A DNA stretch of 64,000 nt from Polydactylus sextarius (Eukaryota > Chordata > Actinopteri > Polynemidae), in contig CM028918.1 of the NCBI GenBank assembly GCA_016801845.1, forward strand, positions 15,514,501 through 15,578,500, in the 5' to 3' direction. The notes beneath the pieces were generated by a model. The model had not been told where the DNA came from. It made no database searches and was given only the letters and a program-made list of their open reading frames with translations. Shown here piece by piece: positions 14,901-28,300 of the stretch (position 1 is the first letter of the stretch; every line of letters begins with the position of its first letter). The translations under genes and the position numbers were made by a program.

Positions 14901-17900
14901 GTACCATTTTGACTTGAGGTGACTTACGGTAAATGAACAGCAGTCGTGTCACTGACGGAGATGTGTGCCTCACGAGTCATGACAAATCCTTATCGTAAAT
15001 ATGAAGCCTATTAATTACTAAATATTTTTATATTTGGTCTGTGTCGGCATCGGTGTCTCTTTCGCCTGGAATAGAAGACGACCCGATAAGTGAGATCACT
15101 CTCTCCTCCACAGCGTCAATGACAGACTCGGGTCTGACCTGCCTCTGTCAGTGTGTTGCATGCTGCGCCTTAGTGTGGCAACGTGCTTTTTGGTGGCCAA
15201 TTTAAAGTCGGACTTTCTTCTTGACTTTATTTCAAAGAAAGAAATTTATTTTTATTATTTTATTTTCTGTTGTATCAAATGTTTCATTAACCATCACAGA
15301 TAGAAACAGAAAAAATCAAACCTCTTCCGTAGTCTGGTTGACTATTGAAACACTATTGATGCAGCTGTTTTTTCTTTCCACATCACATTTTTTTTGTTTA
15401 CTCTTAATTCCTGACTTCAGGCTGCCAAACAATACTAAACGATGTGCATCCACTAGAGACGTGAGCATCTCTATTTCAACCTCAGTGAAATTTCTCTTTT
15501 TTGCCGGATTGATTTTCGTTTTCGTTCTTACGCTGGGATTGGTGTGATACGCTTGTACTGTCGTACAATGATTTCTCCGCTCATATTTGTGCTGGTTTCT
15601 ATGTTCGTTTGATAAATGAGGGCCAATGTCTTTCAAAGAACCATTATTGGTATTTTTGTACAATAACATTGTATGAAATGATCATCTGGTGTTTGTGCTC
15701 ATTAGCCTGCAGAGAATTGTTGCCAGAATTAGCAGCTCCCTTCAGTTTCAAGCAAAATGTATTGTTTCTATTTCACTTTGATGCCTTCCAAACATCCTGT
15801 TTTAATAGAATAACCCACAGTGCTCAGTCTGATCAGCACCAAACAGTAGACAGACTCTGTTAGAGTCACTGGTGAACATAACGCAGCATTGAGCAGCTAA
15901 GAGAGCTCCCTCAGGAGTTGGTGGAAAGTAAAAACAGAGCTAAAAGAGAGTAAATATTTGACCTACATTCATCTATTGGACACTAATGTGACTCCAAATG
16001 AATCATATTGTTTGCTTCGTATCTGTTGGATAAAGTGTTTTGTTTCAGCATTAGATAAAAAACAAACAATAGTTTACACACTCGGCACCAGATAAGGACA
16101 TTACTTACAGTTCTGTACGCTCTGTGACTCAGCTCATATGTGCCGTACTGATTTGATGACATGTTTTTTTGAACATTTACAAATTCTGTCATGTTGATAC
16201 ACAGCAGAACATCTACTGGAGGTTGTGGTCCTAGTGAACCCTTCCAGGGACCCCTCTAACTTGTTAAAAGTCCCTCCGAACGCCCGCAAGGGATTCAGGA
16301 AATTCCCACAAGTGTCTGTGGAGCTTGTTTTTTGGCGCCCCAATCCCCTCTTCTGGATAAGTGCACGAAGCTGTGGCTCCATCTGAAACAGAGGCTCTTT
16401 AATGTCTTCTGTAATGTACAACAGACATAAAACAGTCACAATGATTCACTGTTCTTCTCTCATCTTAATGTCACTCACAGGAAGTTCGTGCCTGCGTGAA
16501 TCCAGCCTCGTTATTTTGCACACACATGCACACAAGAGAGAAGGGGAGTTGAAACTTTGTGGGTCAAATAGTTTCAAGGCCCGATGAATCTGCCGTCTCT
16601 TTGTTTTGTGCGAAACTGGGACATTGATCTGAGGATGAAGGAGGGTGTGGCGAGTCCGGCATGAATCTTCATTCTCCCCAGTGACATAAATAGAAAATAG
16701 ATGGATGAAAACTCAGTGGCTCGTATTAAAAAATAAGTTGTCATGTACAGATACAGATACTGTTAAAATGGTGAAGTGATTATAAGTAATCATTTAAATT
16801 GCATAATACTGCAGCAATGAGAAGAAGAAATAAACTGCGGGCCTTCAATAGCGTGCTTTCAGCCAGACTAGAAACACATTTGGTAAAAATATGTGCCACA
16901 ATGTGAAAGCTCAGGAATGCATTTGTTTGATTTAGATGAGAAAACCACACAAAGCTTATTGTTATTTAAAAAATAAAGCTGATGGGTTTGAACTTTTTTC
17001 AACCCGTGTTAAATTCTCCCGCTCATTGAAAAGTTGTTTCCTGCTTCAGGAAGACACTGATCACTTTCAGTCAACAAGGCTCCAAAATGCCAAATAGGCT
17101 CCGTAAATGCTAATTAAACAAGATTAATGAAATGCAGAGTAAGAAATGAGGGAAAAAAAAAAATATTTTGAACATCTGACACTAATATGATTTTACCTCG
17201 AGAAATAGCCACCATGAGATATATTTAGTAGCTTGTGGTTAGCATGGCACATCTTGTTAACGACAGCATCACAGCTGATTAAACTCTTATTATTAGATGT
17301 GGAGTGCAAATAATAAGGGCTATTAACCTGAACGTGACCCTGCCTCTACTTCACTCGTGCAAACACTCAGTGTGCCACGTATCCAGGTCTGACGAATGGC
17401 AGCAATTAGATCTTTATAGACCTACTTTATAGACCTCCTGTGACTCTTATTGTCCAGGTAGCGTATATGTTATCTGAAGCGTCACTGTGATGATATCTGT
17501 CGAAGCTTTGCTCTGTGTCTTGAGTTGTTTCTGCTAGTCGTCATCTTCTTTGTTCTTTGTAACCTCCTCAACGGCAAAAGAGGACAATTTCTCATTAAAT
17601 CGTCTCTTTAAGTAAACCGTATAACTCTCTGTGAAAGTCCAGTTTCGTCTTTAGCACAGTGTTGTGTCTCTCCAGAAGACATAGTTCCAACATATTTTTC
17701 TGGTTTATGTTCCTACTGTTGCACAAACTCTGAGGATAAACATGTCAAGATGGTAAAGAAAGCGTGTGATACGTCTGATAACATGCCAGCACTTCGCTGT
17801 GCTGTAAACCGCCTCCCCACTTCACAGAAAAACCACATGCACGCACAAACACACACATACAGAAGCTCAGGCTTGTATGTGTATATTGACATTGACATCG

Positions 17901-20900
17901 CAGCAAGTTTGTTCTCCAATTTTTTTTAATCAGTATTTTGTGTCTTTGTTGTTCCGTAAAGAAAAGATTTGGTTAAAAGAAAATATTTTGATGTCAAATA
18001 AATCTCTACCGTTTTTCCAGAGGCAGATTGGATTGTTTCAGCAACAAACCGTGATACAACAAGGAAAACTATAATAAAAGCAGGGAAACCAAGAACAAAA
18101 ACACTTGTGAATGTGTTTGACTGTAAATGTTTCTCTACAAAATGTTTCAGTTTGACATGTTGGTGAACTTGTTACCTCAGATAAAAGAGGCTTGGTGTTC
18201 ACAAAACAATCCACTCTGTTCTGTTTAGTGTTAGATGTGTGAGTTTTACATCATTGCGGTGCTGGACTGCTGCTTCTGTCTCACTACACACTCACACTCG
18301 GATGAGACCACACAACGTTTAAGTCTTTTTAAAGGATCACCGTGTCTCGTTAGGTGATAATGGTGCATGTCACACTATAATTTACCTTTACCACTAAGAG
18401 TTCAGACCAGATTCAGACCAACCATCAGAGTTGCAGTGAGTTTCAGACAGAGAAGAAGAGATAAGACACTAGAGTGATCAGTATATTTAGAGAGAAACCA
18501 GGTTTCCAGGAGATCGGATAAGGCGTTGACATGCGCTGCAGTATCTTGATCACAATAAATCTGTGTATTCATACAGAGGGAGTGAAGTTCAGTCTGATTA
18601 TCTTGCTGTTGCAAAACTCCCCCCAGGAGACAACACACTGTTATATTTTGGCAAATAACTTCTGGCTAAGTCTGTTCAGATGTTTGCACTTGAGCCTTTG
18701 TTCGAGCCTGAACCTGAACCTGAATTTGAAAGATGAACGAGTCTAATGATGTCTCCTTTTAAGTGTATTGACAGAAAACAAGTTTGAACCTCATACAAAC
18801 TTTGTACAGGTGCACTAGGGCTCAGTGTCTGTCTTCAAACTCTTACCTGGATTTGGAAAAAGATTCTTTAATTTCTCCAGCCATTAAATTACTCAGTTTA
18901 TCCAGGCTTATACATTCAGGAGTTTTTATTTTGTCTTGTTGTCGTGCCATATTGAGATATGTACAGTATGTGTGGGGTTGTTTTTATTCTTGCTATGTGT
19001 ACTTAAAACATCTCTCTCTCTCTCTCTGCAGGGTGCTGGTCAGGAGAAGCTGGGCATCTACATCAAGTCTGTTGTCAAAGGAGGAGCGGCCGACATGGTT
19101 CGTATGCTCAGACGTTAAAACTGGAAGCACAACAGGAAGGTTATTATGTCAGAGACAAAAATACACAGTGACTCATTCCGTGCATTTTTTGTTTGTGTTT
19201 ATACAGGACGGTCGTTTGGCTGCAGGTGACCAGTTGTTAAGTGTGGACGGGCGCAGTCTGGTCGGCCTGTCACAAGAGAGGTAAACACAGTGTTTCTACT
19301 AGTGCTAATGTTCTAAGTTTGTCACAGAAGTAAGCATATATTGTCCTATTATGCAGATTTTTTATTTGCAAATTGGAAACTCCAAGACAACACATTAAAA
19401 TTATAATTAAATCGACACTAAGATCCAGTGATCCAGTTCAGAAACACCAGGGAGGACATGTGGGTGTACGTGGTATTTCTTCCCTCTTTATATGTTCAAC
19501 CACCTACCACACAGTACTTTATGATCATGATTTTATGACTTTATGATTATGATTATGAATTTATGATCATGCGATGATGAAATAGGATGATTTTGATTCT
19601 ATTTTCAGAACTGAAAACATTTGAAAAGTAAACAATAATGTTGATGTAACACCACATTAACCACGTCTTGGAAACCTCAGGGTTGAGACATGTTGAGGTT
19701 CTGTCAGTGGGGCAGTTGCATCCTGTGTGTCCTCGTTAAAAAAAAAAAAAAACTTTTTCAACATGTCTGGAACACAACACCCAAAAAGGGTGTGTGTGTT
19801 CGCTTTGGAGGCTGCAGTCAAGTCCTCAGCAGGCTAACGCCCCACTCAGGTTACTCCTCTCGCTGAGCATGCACAGGCTTGATGTTACGTGTTTGTGTCA
19901 TCTCAGTTAAACTGGATTTACAAATAATTTAATTGCTTCAGCGTGTGCAGGTCGTCAGCATCGCGTGGTAACTTTTAGCGGTCGTATCATCCAGTGGTCG
20001 TCTCCTCTCCTACGCCTACACAAGATTTAAATCTAAGTTACAACCTTCAGCTGTGGTTTATGGGATTTTTAATTTTTTTATTTTTCCCCAAATGTGGATG
20101 TTGAGTCAAGTTCCCCCCGAGTTCCATCGCTTCAAACACACACACGCCTCATCACCTTGTGTGATCTGCCCTTCAGCTGTTTGAGGGATTTAGGTGAAGC
20201 CGTGTGCACACAGACACATGTGGTCGCTACAGGAAATAACACGGGTGTTGTGCACGTGTGTGTGTGTGCGACAGAGTGGGATTGCAGAATCAAATTAGAG
20301 CAAAGTGAGTCTCTGGCAATGACAAACATAATCCCTGTCTCCTCGGGGTCATTACAAAGGTCTCGTAGTTTATTTTTTCTGCTCGTCGAGAGACGAGGAA
20401 ACAGAAACATTTACCAGTGTCTTTTAATCAAGGTAATGACTGAAAGCAGAGACGCACTAAACATCTGTAGTGGAGCTGAAGCAATTAAAGCAATCAACAG
20501 AACATTAATCAGCAATCATTCTGATAACTGACGCTTTGGGCATCCAGCTTCTCAGATGTGATCGTTTGCTGTTTTATATCAGTGTAAATTAAAACCCTGA
20601 CGGTCAGACAAAGCTATTTGAAGATGTCACACTGAGATGGGACATTTTCCACTGTGTTATGAAAACAGTGCAATAAAAATAATAATAATAAAACACTCGG
20701 TACTCAAAACAGAGCAGCACCATTATAACAGGATGGAGCAAAAAGACAAACATTCAAAGTTTATCATGTTGTTCCAGCATCTGGCGTTTTAACCACAATG
20801 GACCCCTCACTGCTCACAACTGTAGTAAATGTATCTTATGTAATGTGGTAACTGTACAATGCTTTCTGTTTGTTTTTTCCTTCAGCTTTATTGAAGTCTT

Positions 20901-22348
20901 CAAACTAAAACTAATAATAAAACCACAAAAAATGAGTTCTAGTAAAAAAAAAAAAAATGTAACTTTCAGCCATGATTTACATTGTTTTTCTTCATGTTTC
21001 TGGCGTGGTGCCTTCAGTGACAGCGCAGACACCGCTGTGCAGTTTAATTTAGTCATGATCTCATGTTACCGACCATCTCCAAGTAGTCCTTGAGGTTTAC
21101 TACACTGCTCGATATTTATGCAGGGATTTCCCACTAAAACTACCAGACCGAACCATTCGTCAGTTTGTATTTAATTTGATTTGTAATCGGGGATTTGATA
21201 CACTTCAATTACTGGATGGATTTTTATGCTTTTGTTCTGATCACTTTAAAGACAAAGTTGAAGAACGCTCATTGGAATTAAATGTGAGATTTAAATATTC
21301 ATGTTAAAATGTAGAAAATCCTGTGAAGTTGTTCTTAAGTTCTCTCTCCCCCCCTCTCTCTCTCTCCCTCTCTCTCTCTCTCTCGGCTCTCTCTCTCATG
21401 ACAAGGACTGGTTCAGTCGTGACTCATGACAAGGACTGGTTCAGTCGTGACTCGGAGGTCGCCAAACAGGGAGCCATTTACCACGGACTGGCCACCCTCC
21501 TCAACCAGCCGAGCCCCATGATGCAAAGAGGTGAGCGCACACAAACATGTAGCATAGATCTTTCATCCTTCTTGTTCTCAGTTTTTACCGTTTTGATGTT
21601 ATATTTAAAGTCACTGTTAGTGAAAAGTTTCACATTTGTGTGTGTGTGTGTGTGTGTGTGTCACATCATCTGTCAATTAATGGAATATGTTTTGTTTTTG
21701 TTTATGTATCTCTTTTTCTTTTACTCTTTTTCTCTCCTTAATTATTGTTAATAAAAATCAAACAGTTTTGACTTTTGTCTGTCAAAATCCAAAATTTAAC
21801 AGTTAATAAAAACATTTCCATTGATGTAAATCTTTAGATGTTGCATTGTTGTAAGTGTTTGTGTTGTTGTGTAAGTGTAAGACTTTGGATTATTTTAGAG
21901 ACCAAATATTTTGTTGATGAAGAATTAGAAAATCAGTGTCAGATTGATTAATGATAAAAATCGTCATCAGTTGCAGCTGTGATCACTGATTGTCACTGCA
22001 TGTCCATTGTTGGTGCAGATCTGTGGCAGTAAAATATGAATTTCAGCCTTTTTTTTATTGAATGTCAGAAACAATAAACAAAGTCATGATTTAAAAGCCA
22101 TTTGAAAGGGTCTCTCATGGTCATAATTTTGGCTTCTGAATAGCAGATTTTTGATTTTCTGAAGTCATAATGAATGGACTATTGTTACTTGCACTATTAG
22201 TTACTGCCAGTAATTTGGTGTTGTGGATGATGGAAGCGAAGCAGACTTGTCCAGACAGTGTGTCCTTGTTGTCTTCTCTGTAACACAGTAAAAAAAAAAA
22301 AAAGTGAGCAGACTGAAGGATATAATGAGTATTTGTGGCCAGAGCCAG

Positions 22349-22384
<36 letters not shown>

Positions 22385-25300
22385 ACATAACATACACGGC
22401 GCAGCGTTTACTGCTTGTCTGGCTGCTCGCTGCTCTTTGTCTGCTGGAATGTGACCCTAGATTCATTAAGGAAGTCTTCTGGCCCGGGCCCGTCTGTGGT
22501 CCAACGTGACGCTAAAGGGGTGTTTCTCCCAAATTCCCTTTCGACCACAGTGTTTTCCAGACAGTAGAGGCAGTGAAGTTTCACTGCCAGGAAGTGAAGG
22601 ACGTTGGTCATTCCTCAGTAAACTTAATGTTCAGAAAGTTGACAAGCGAACGCGATTCCCACAGACTGAAAACAGAACGAGATGGACAGAAGGAAAGAAA
22701 GTTGACTATAGAGCATCTGGGACATTTTTAAAAATATTTTTTCACTATTTTCTGACATGTTATTGAAAAAATAACCAATTAAGAATAAAATTGCTGCTGA
22801 CAGTGTTGTGATATATTTAAAATAAACCTTCATTTAAAGTTAAATAGCCCAGGATTAAGTTTAAACAAACTCTAAATGAACTCCAATTAGAACTGGTTTA
22901 TAGGTGAGTCATTTGTCTCACAGTGGGAAATGTTAGCACTTTAGTGTTGAGCAAATAAAGAGGTGCACTTTTTTTTTAGCAGGAAGGCTCAACTGTTGAA
23001 ATAATAAATAAATATCAACCACATGTCACTTTCGTGTCTTGCAGCATCGGACCGAGGCCGTGAGAAGAACGGAAAAATGCGACCAAAGAGTGAAGGCTTT
23101 GAGTTGTACAACAACTCGGTGCAAACGGCTCTCCAGAGAGTCCGCAGGCAGGCTGGGACTGTTACCCCGAACCAAAGAAGATGAGCAGCGAGGACCGGCT
23201 TCTCAAGAACAGAGCCGACCACCGCTCCAGCCCCAACGTGGCCAGTAAGTAGGAATTATCTTTAAATCCATTATAAATGAATGTTAGCAACTGTTTTCAG
23301 GTAACTGGGTGTCTCTAATTCATTTGTTAACACAGTTTTCCCTGAACTAAAACAATTGTCTCTCTTTTCTTGTTCTACCTCCAGATCAGGGCCAGAGTCC
23401 TGCAGGTAAACCAGTGTACCCCGGAGGACCCGGCACTAAGATCACTTCCGTCTCCACTGGCAACCTGTGTGCAGACGTAAGTACCTGAACCATTGAAGTC
23501 GGTGTCGTCTTAATGAGGAATTTTCCAGCAGAGTGGATCATAACACTCGAGAACTCACACTATCTAGGCCAGAGATGAGAAATAATTTTTCATTCATTCT
23601 GTGTTAATCTCAACCAGGTCCTGACACTTTAGCACCTACTCGCTGTTTGGAAAATGCCACATTTTTTCTTGTTTTTGTATTTTTCACCAGGATGAGCCCT
23701 CCCCTCCCCGTCCAGAGGCCTACCCCATCCCCACCCAGACCTATCCCAGGGAGTACTTCACCATTCCGGCCTCTAAGAGCCAGGATCGGGTAGTGGGTCC
23801 TGGGCAGGGGCCTTCACAGCACTGGCAGGGCATGGAGGACAGAGAGCGCCTCCCTGTGGTCGACAACATCCACAACAGCATGCAGGTAAAGCAGCACTAG
23901 AAGACACGACCACTTCAGCAAAAGGAAAAAAAGGACATAAATCAATCTGTCCATGTCTCTTCCTAATTTCCTTTCCTCATTCCCTTCTCCTCTCAGCGGG
24001 TTAATCACTCTCAGGAGGAGTTGTACCCTCCACCAGGAGGAATGAGGCCAGACGAGCGCATGCAGCCTCATTACCAGCAGGACTATCAGCATCGGGACAT
24101 GGACTACCAACACAGAGACCTTGACTACCAGAGAGGTCCACCAGGAGGTAAGAAAGGCCAAAATAAGCGCATTACAGGAGATGAAAAACCAGAGACACAG
24201 ATGAGAGGATGAACAGTCAGATTATGTAAGAGCTTACCAACTACCAAGGTCCAAATGGTCATTTCATATGTGATCAAATTTTTGTTTTTGGTTACATAAT
24301 ATATAGTAATCAGAATATTACTAAACAAAAGCCCACTTCCCTTTAAATCCTGCACAGTTGCTTGAAAGTACAGACTTTTATTGAAGGAAATTTTCTCTGT
24401 TTTTGAAGAAACTTTAGAGGTTATGTTGCTTTTAATTAAATGTTGAAAATCAAAAATGTTTAAAATCATGGTCATAAATGAGTCAAGCAGGAGCTTGGAG
24501 AACAAGAATTTACTTTGGTATCGTCTCCTCGTGTCTGCAGGTGTGGGAGGTCCTGACCACTGGACCCCTCAGCCGCAGGTTTCCTCCTCGTTGGAGTCAT
24601 CCACGTCCAGCCAGGAGCACCTCAACTTCTCAGCCTCTTCCTCTTCCTCCAACAAGACCGCGAACCAGAAGACGGGCCCGGGCCGATGGAAGACTCCCAA
24701 CGCCCCACACGCTGTGCCACCGCACACCGCCCAGCCACCATCGCGTTCGGACCTGCCCCCTCCTCCGCCTCCGCCACCAGCCCCTTACCCCGACGCCTAC
24801 GACCCTTACGACCCTCAAGCTGACTTGCCACTCCCGCCGCCCCCAGCTGCCATCAACCCCGCAGCCGCTCAGCAAGCCGCTGACCGCAAGAAACGTGAGG
24901 AACAGCAGCGCTGGTATGAGAAGGAGAAAGCCCGACTGGAAGAGGAGAGGTACAGTTTCTCTTAGAAAATATTTTGGTGCTTAAAATTTTAAAATTAAAA
25001 TGTTAACATTATTATTGCACTTGATAATGTAAATTATGATGGTTATTATTTCCCAGGGAGAGGAAGAAAAGGGAGCAAGAGAGGAAGTTCCGGGGCAATC
25101 CCGTCATGCCCGTCCAGCCTCACAACAACGGGGCCATGCCTCCTCCTCACCATCAGCCCCCAATGGCGTCTGTTGCCCCACCCCAGCCCTACCTGCCCCC
25201 ACAGCCTCAACCCCAGCCTCCCCCATCCAGACCAGAGAAGCTGGCGAGCCTGCCACGGTCAGCTGTTCCTCCTCCTGCCAGTGCCTCCAACCCCGCCGGT

Positions 25301-28300
25301 AACACATTTAATTCAGATCTGTCCTTTGAACTCTTCCAAACCACAATCTTATTTTAACTATAAATGAACTGTAACATAACTGCAGGCATGGACACGGTGA
25401 TCAGGGAGCTTCTGCCGCAGCAGCAGCCGCGAACCATCGAGAGACGAGACCTGCAGTACATCACCATCAGCAAGGAGGAGCTGACATCCAGCGACAGTCT
25501 GTCTCCAGACCCCTGGAAGAGAGATGCTCGGGAGAAAGCTGAGAAACAACAGCAGCTTCACATCGTGGACCTGTTGGACAAGGAGATCCAGGAGCTCCAG
25601 GTTAGAACAATTACTAAATTAGAACACAATAGTTTTCACTATAAATAAATCAACATTTTGGTAACAGAGTTTGGACAGAGCCAGACCAGCTGTTTCTCCA
25701 CGTTTCTATTGTTTGTTCTAAGCTAAGATAAGCCAACACAATACTGGCTGTGGCTTCATATCAAATCTCATCTACTTGTGGAGAGAAAAGAAATAATCAT
25801 ATTTATACTATATATATCATATATATATTCATATATAAAAACCAAACTTTTTAATTTAATCTGAGGAACTGAGCTGAAACAGTTGATTTGGTTAATCAAC
25901 TGATGGAAAATCTGTCATTTTTAATGCAAAAATAAGTCAAAACATTAGACATGTCAGCATTCCTCTGTTTTACACCATTATAAACTAAATGCAATGTCCG
26001 TAAATATCTAAAAAGACATTTTAAGGCATCACCATGAGCTCCAGGAAACTATGTTGGAGGTTTTTGGCAGATTCATCCGTGTCAAATCAGCTCTACTAAT
26101 GCTGCTTTTGGTGGTAAATAGTAGGTCTCATTCAATTAGTTTGATGCTGTTAAGATAATCTGGAAGCATGTGATGAGTAGTGCGAGTAAAAGTAAATATT
26201 TGATTGACCCACTACCCCAAAATAGTAATTCCTCCCAAGCAGGGAGCGCACAAGGTTTGGTCAGTCACAGGGAGAAAAAAAAAGTGGGACCGGTTTCAAG
26301 GTTCCAGTTCTGAAAATACTCTATTTTCCAGGCGAAACCAGAGCGAACAGCCGAGGAGAGCGACCGCCTGAGGAAGCTGATGCTGGAGTGGCAGTTCCAG
26401 AAACGACTGCAGGAGTCCAAGCTGAGCGACGACGACGAGGAGGAGGAGGATGACGAGGACGTAGACACCATGATGATCATGCAGAGACTGGAGGCCGAGA
26501 AGAGAGCCAGGGTGAGACAGACGGGTGGTGCTGGTGGGAGGAGGAGGGTGGAGGGAGGGAAGAGAATGCATAGAGAGACTCAGGGAGGATAAGCACTGTA
26601 GGTGGTTGAGGGGAAAGTATGAAGAGGAGGACAAGAGTGAAAGAGCATAAATTAAACATTTACAGGAAGGCTGATAGAAGCAACAAATATGGGAGGTAAC
26701 AGGATATTGTACATAAAGGCTGTTCTGGTAGAAATGAAACACTCTGACTTCTGTTTTTTCAAAGATTGTTATTGCCCATCAGCTCCAGAGCACAGACATA
26801 AATGTGTACACGAGGAAGGGCGAGCCACAGGAAATAGGGCTGATGGGGGAAAAACAGAAACCGCCTTTTCAAATGCTAGAAGGGGAAACGGATTCCTCTG
26901 CGGCAGCGCTCCCACTATGAATGTCGTGCAATGTGCATCTGCAACATGCTTCTGTCATCGCTTTGCCATGCTGAGCTGCTTAAATCTGATTGGCTGGTGG
27001 GGTGGAGGGGAGGGGTTGGGGCAGGCAGACGAGGATGCTGTTAATGCTGCATTCACATCATATGGAAAAAAAAAAAAAAAAAACGAGAGGAGACGTTCGA
27101 AGCGAATTCTGAAAGTGTTTGTTTTTTTTCTACAGATTTCAACACAACATTGACGACACTGAAATGTCAGGCGCATTTATTAAATCTGTCATTGCTTTTA
27201 TTCAGCATCTTTCCCATATAATGCAAATGCAGCAGAAGTGCCGTGTTGCATAGCAAAAGTGAACCATGACCTCAATGTCCCTTCTCAGCATCCCCCACTG
27301 GATACTGATGACTTATTTATTCAGAGTAGATACAACTGATGCACTAATATGTTTCCCCTTAATTTATATACTTTTTAAATTAGCACACACACACACACAC
27401 ACGGAGCTTCACTAACCACAGGTTTAGAGCATCTTCACCAGCTGATGATACTACATTTACTATTCTAGTGCTAAAACGCGCTAAAAAAGCACAATTATTT
27501 CCGGTGTTATTTTCTTAACGTATTGAAGTGTGACAGGTTGTGGCGAGCGGTGCCCGGACTCAGCAGGGTGGTGGACTGTTGAATCTGTGAGGGCGTGGTC
27601 TGTATATGTCCATGTGGGTGGTTTGGAAAGATTCAAAGATGTTCAGTTTTTTTTTTTTTACCAGTTTACACCAAATGAAACTCATTGGGGACGTTTGGTA
27701 TAGTTTACAGTAAACAGTGCGATCACAGAGGAGAGGGTTAAGTCAAAAATGTGTTAAATTAAAACCTTATAAACTAGTAAATATGAAGGCGAAGGAATAG
27801 GTTATTTGGTTTGATTAAAGAGAAAAAAAATCCAACCTAAACTCATTTCTGTAAACACTTAGAAAGAGTAAACAGGTGCTAGAGTTATAAGTGAAGTGAT
27901 AAAATAATTAAAGATAAAACTGCTAGATATTTGCAGCATACCCCAGTTTTATTCTGGATTCTGTTTTTGTGTTTTATTTTAATTCCCAGTCGTTTTACTA
28001 AATCGATCAAATGAAAAAGAGGTGGTCAGGTGTAGCAGTGGTTGGATTTGGACGTGGTTGGAAGAAGTAGCTTTTAAATCAGAGCAGCAGAGAAAAACAA
28101 TGTTTTCACTTTACTGTTTGTCCTCCCTCTCCCTTTTCTTATTTTCTATCTTGCTCCTCAGTTTCTCTTCCCCTCTTCCCTCCCCTTCTTTTATGCCAGT
28201 TTATTTTTATACTCCGGACCCTCCCTTTCAGTATCTGGGTATCTTCCTTTCCTTCGTCCCTCCCTATCCTCCCTCCTCCTCACACTCTTTTATTCTCTTC

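Larger units (their letters stand above)
8365..19031 (+). other. 10.7-kb afadin PDZ intron
   Basis: A long intron without a recognised host gene. It contains microsatellites at about 10399-10437 and 11079-11117, a CCT-repeat near 11959-11982, T runs near 13345-13378 and 14391-14411, and a Harbinger-like element at 14834-15624. A - strand open frame near 16134-16439 has fairly uniform composition but I recognise no family. The rest is AT-rich DNA in which I see nothing else supportable. Confidence 0.75.

Noticed and set aside
16134..16439. Possible gene on the - strand in the PDZ intron (about 100 codons)
   Set aside because: No recognised motif, no splice support, and length is within chance for this window.
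26689..27153. 154-codon open frame in an afadin intron
   Set aside because: It crosses an A17 run, has no family resemblance and starts in intronic sequence after a good donor.
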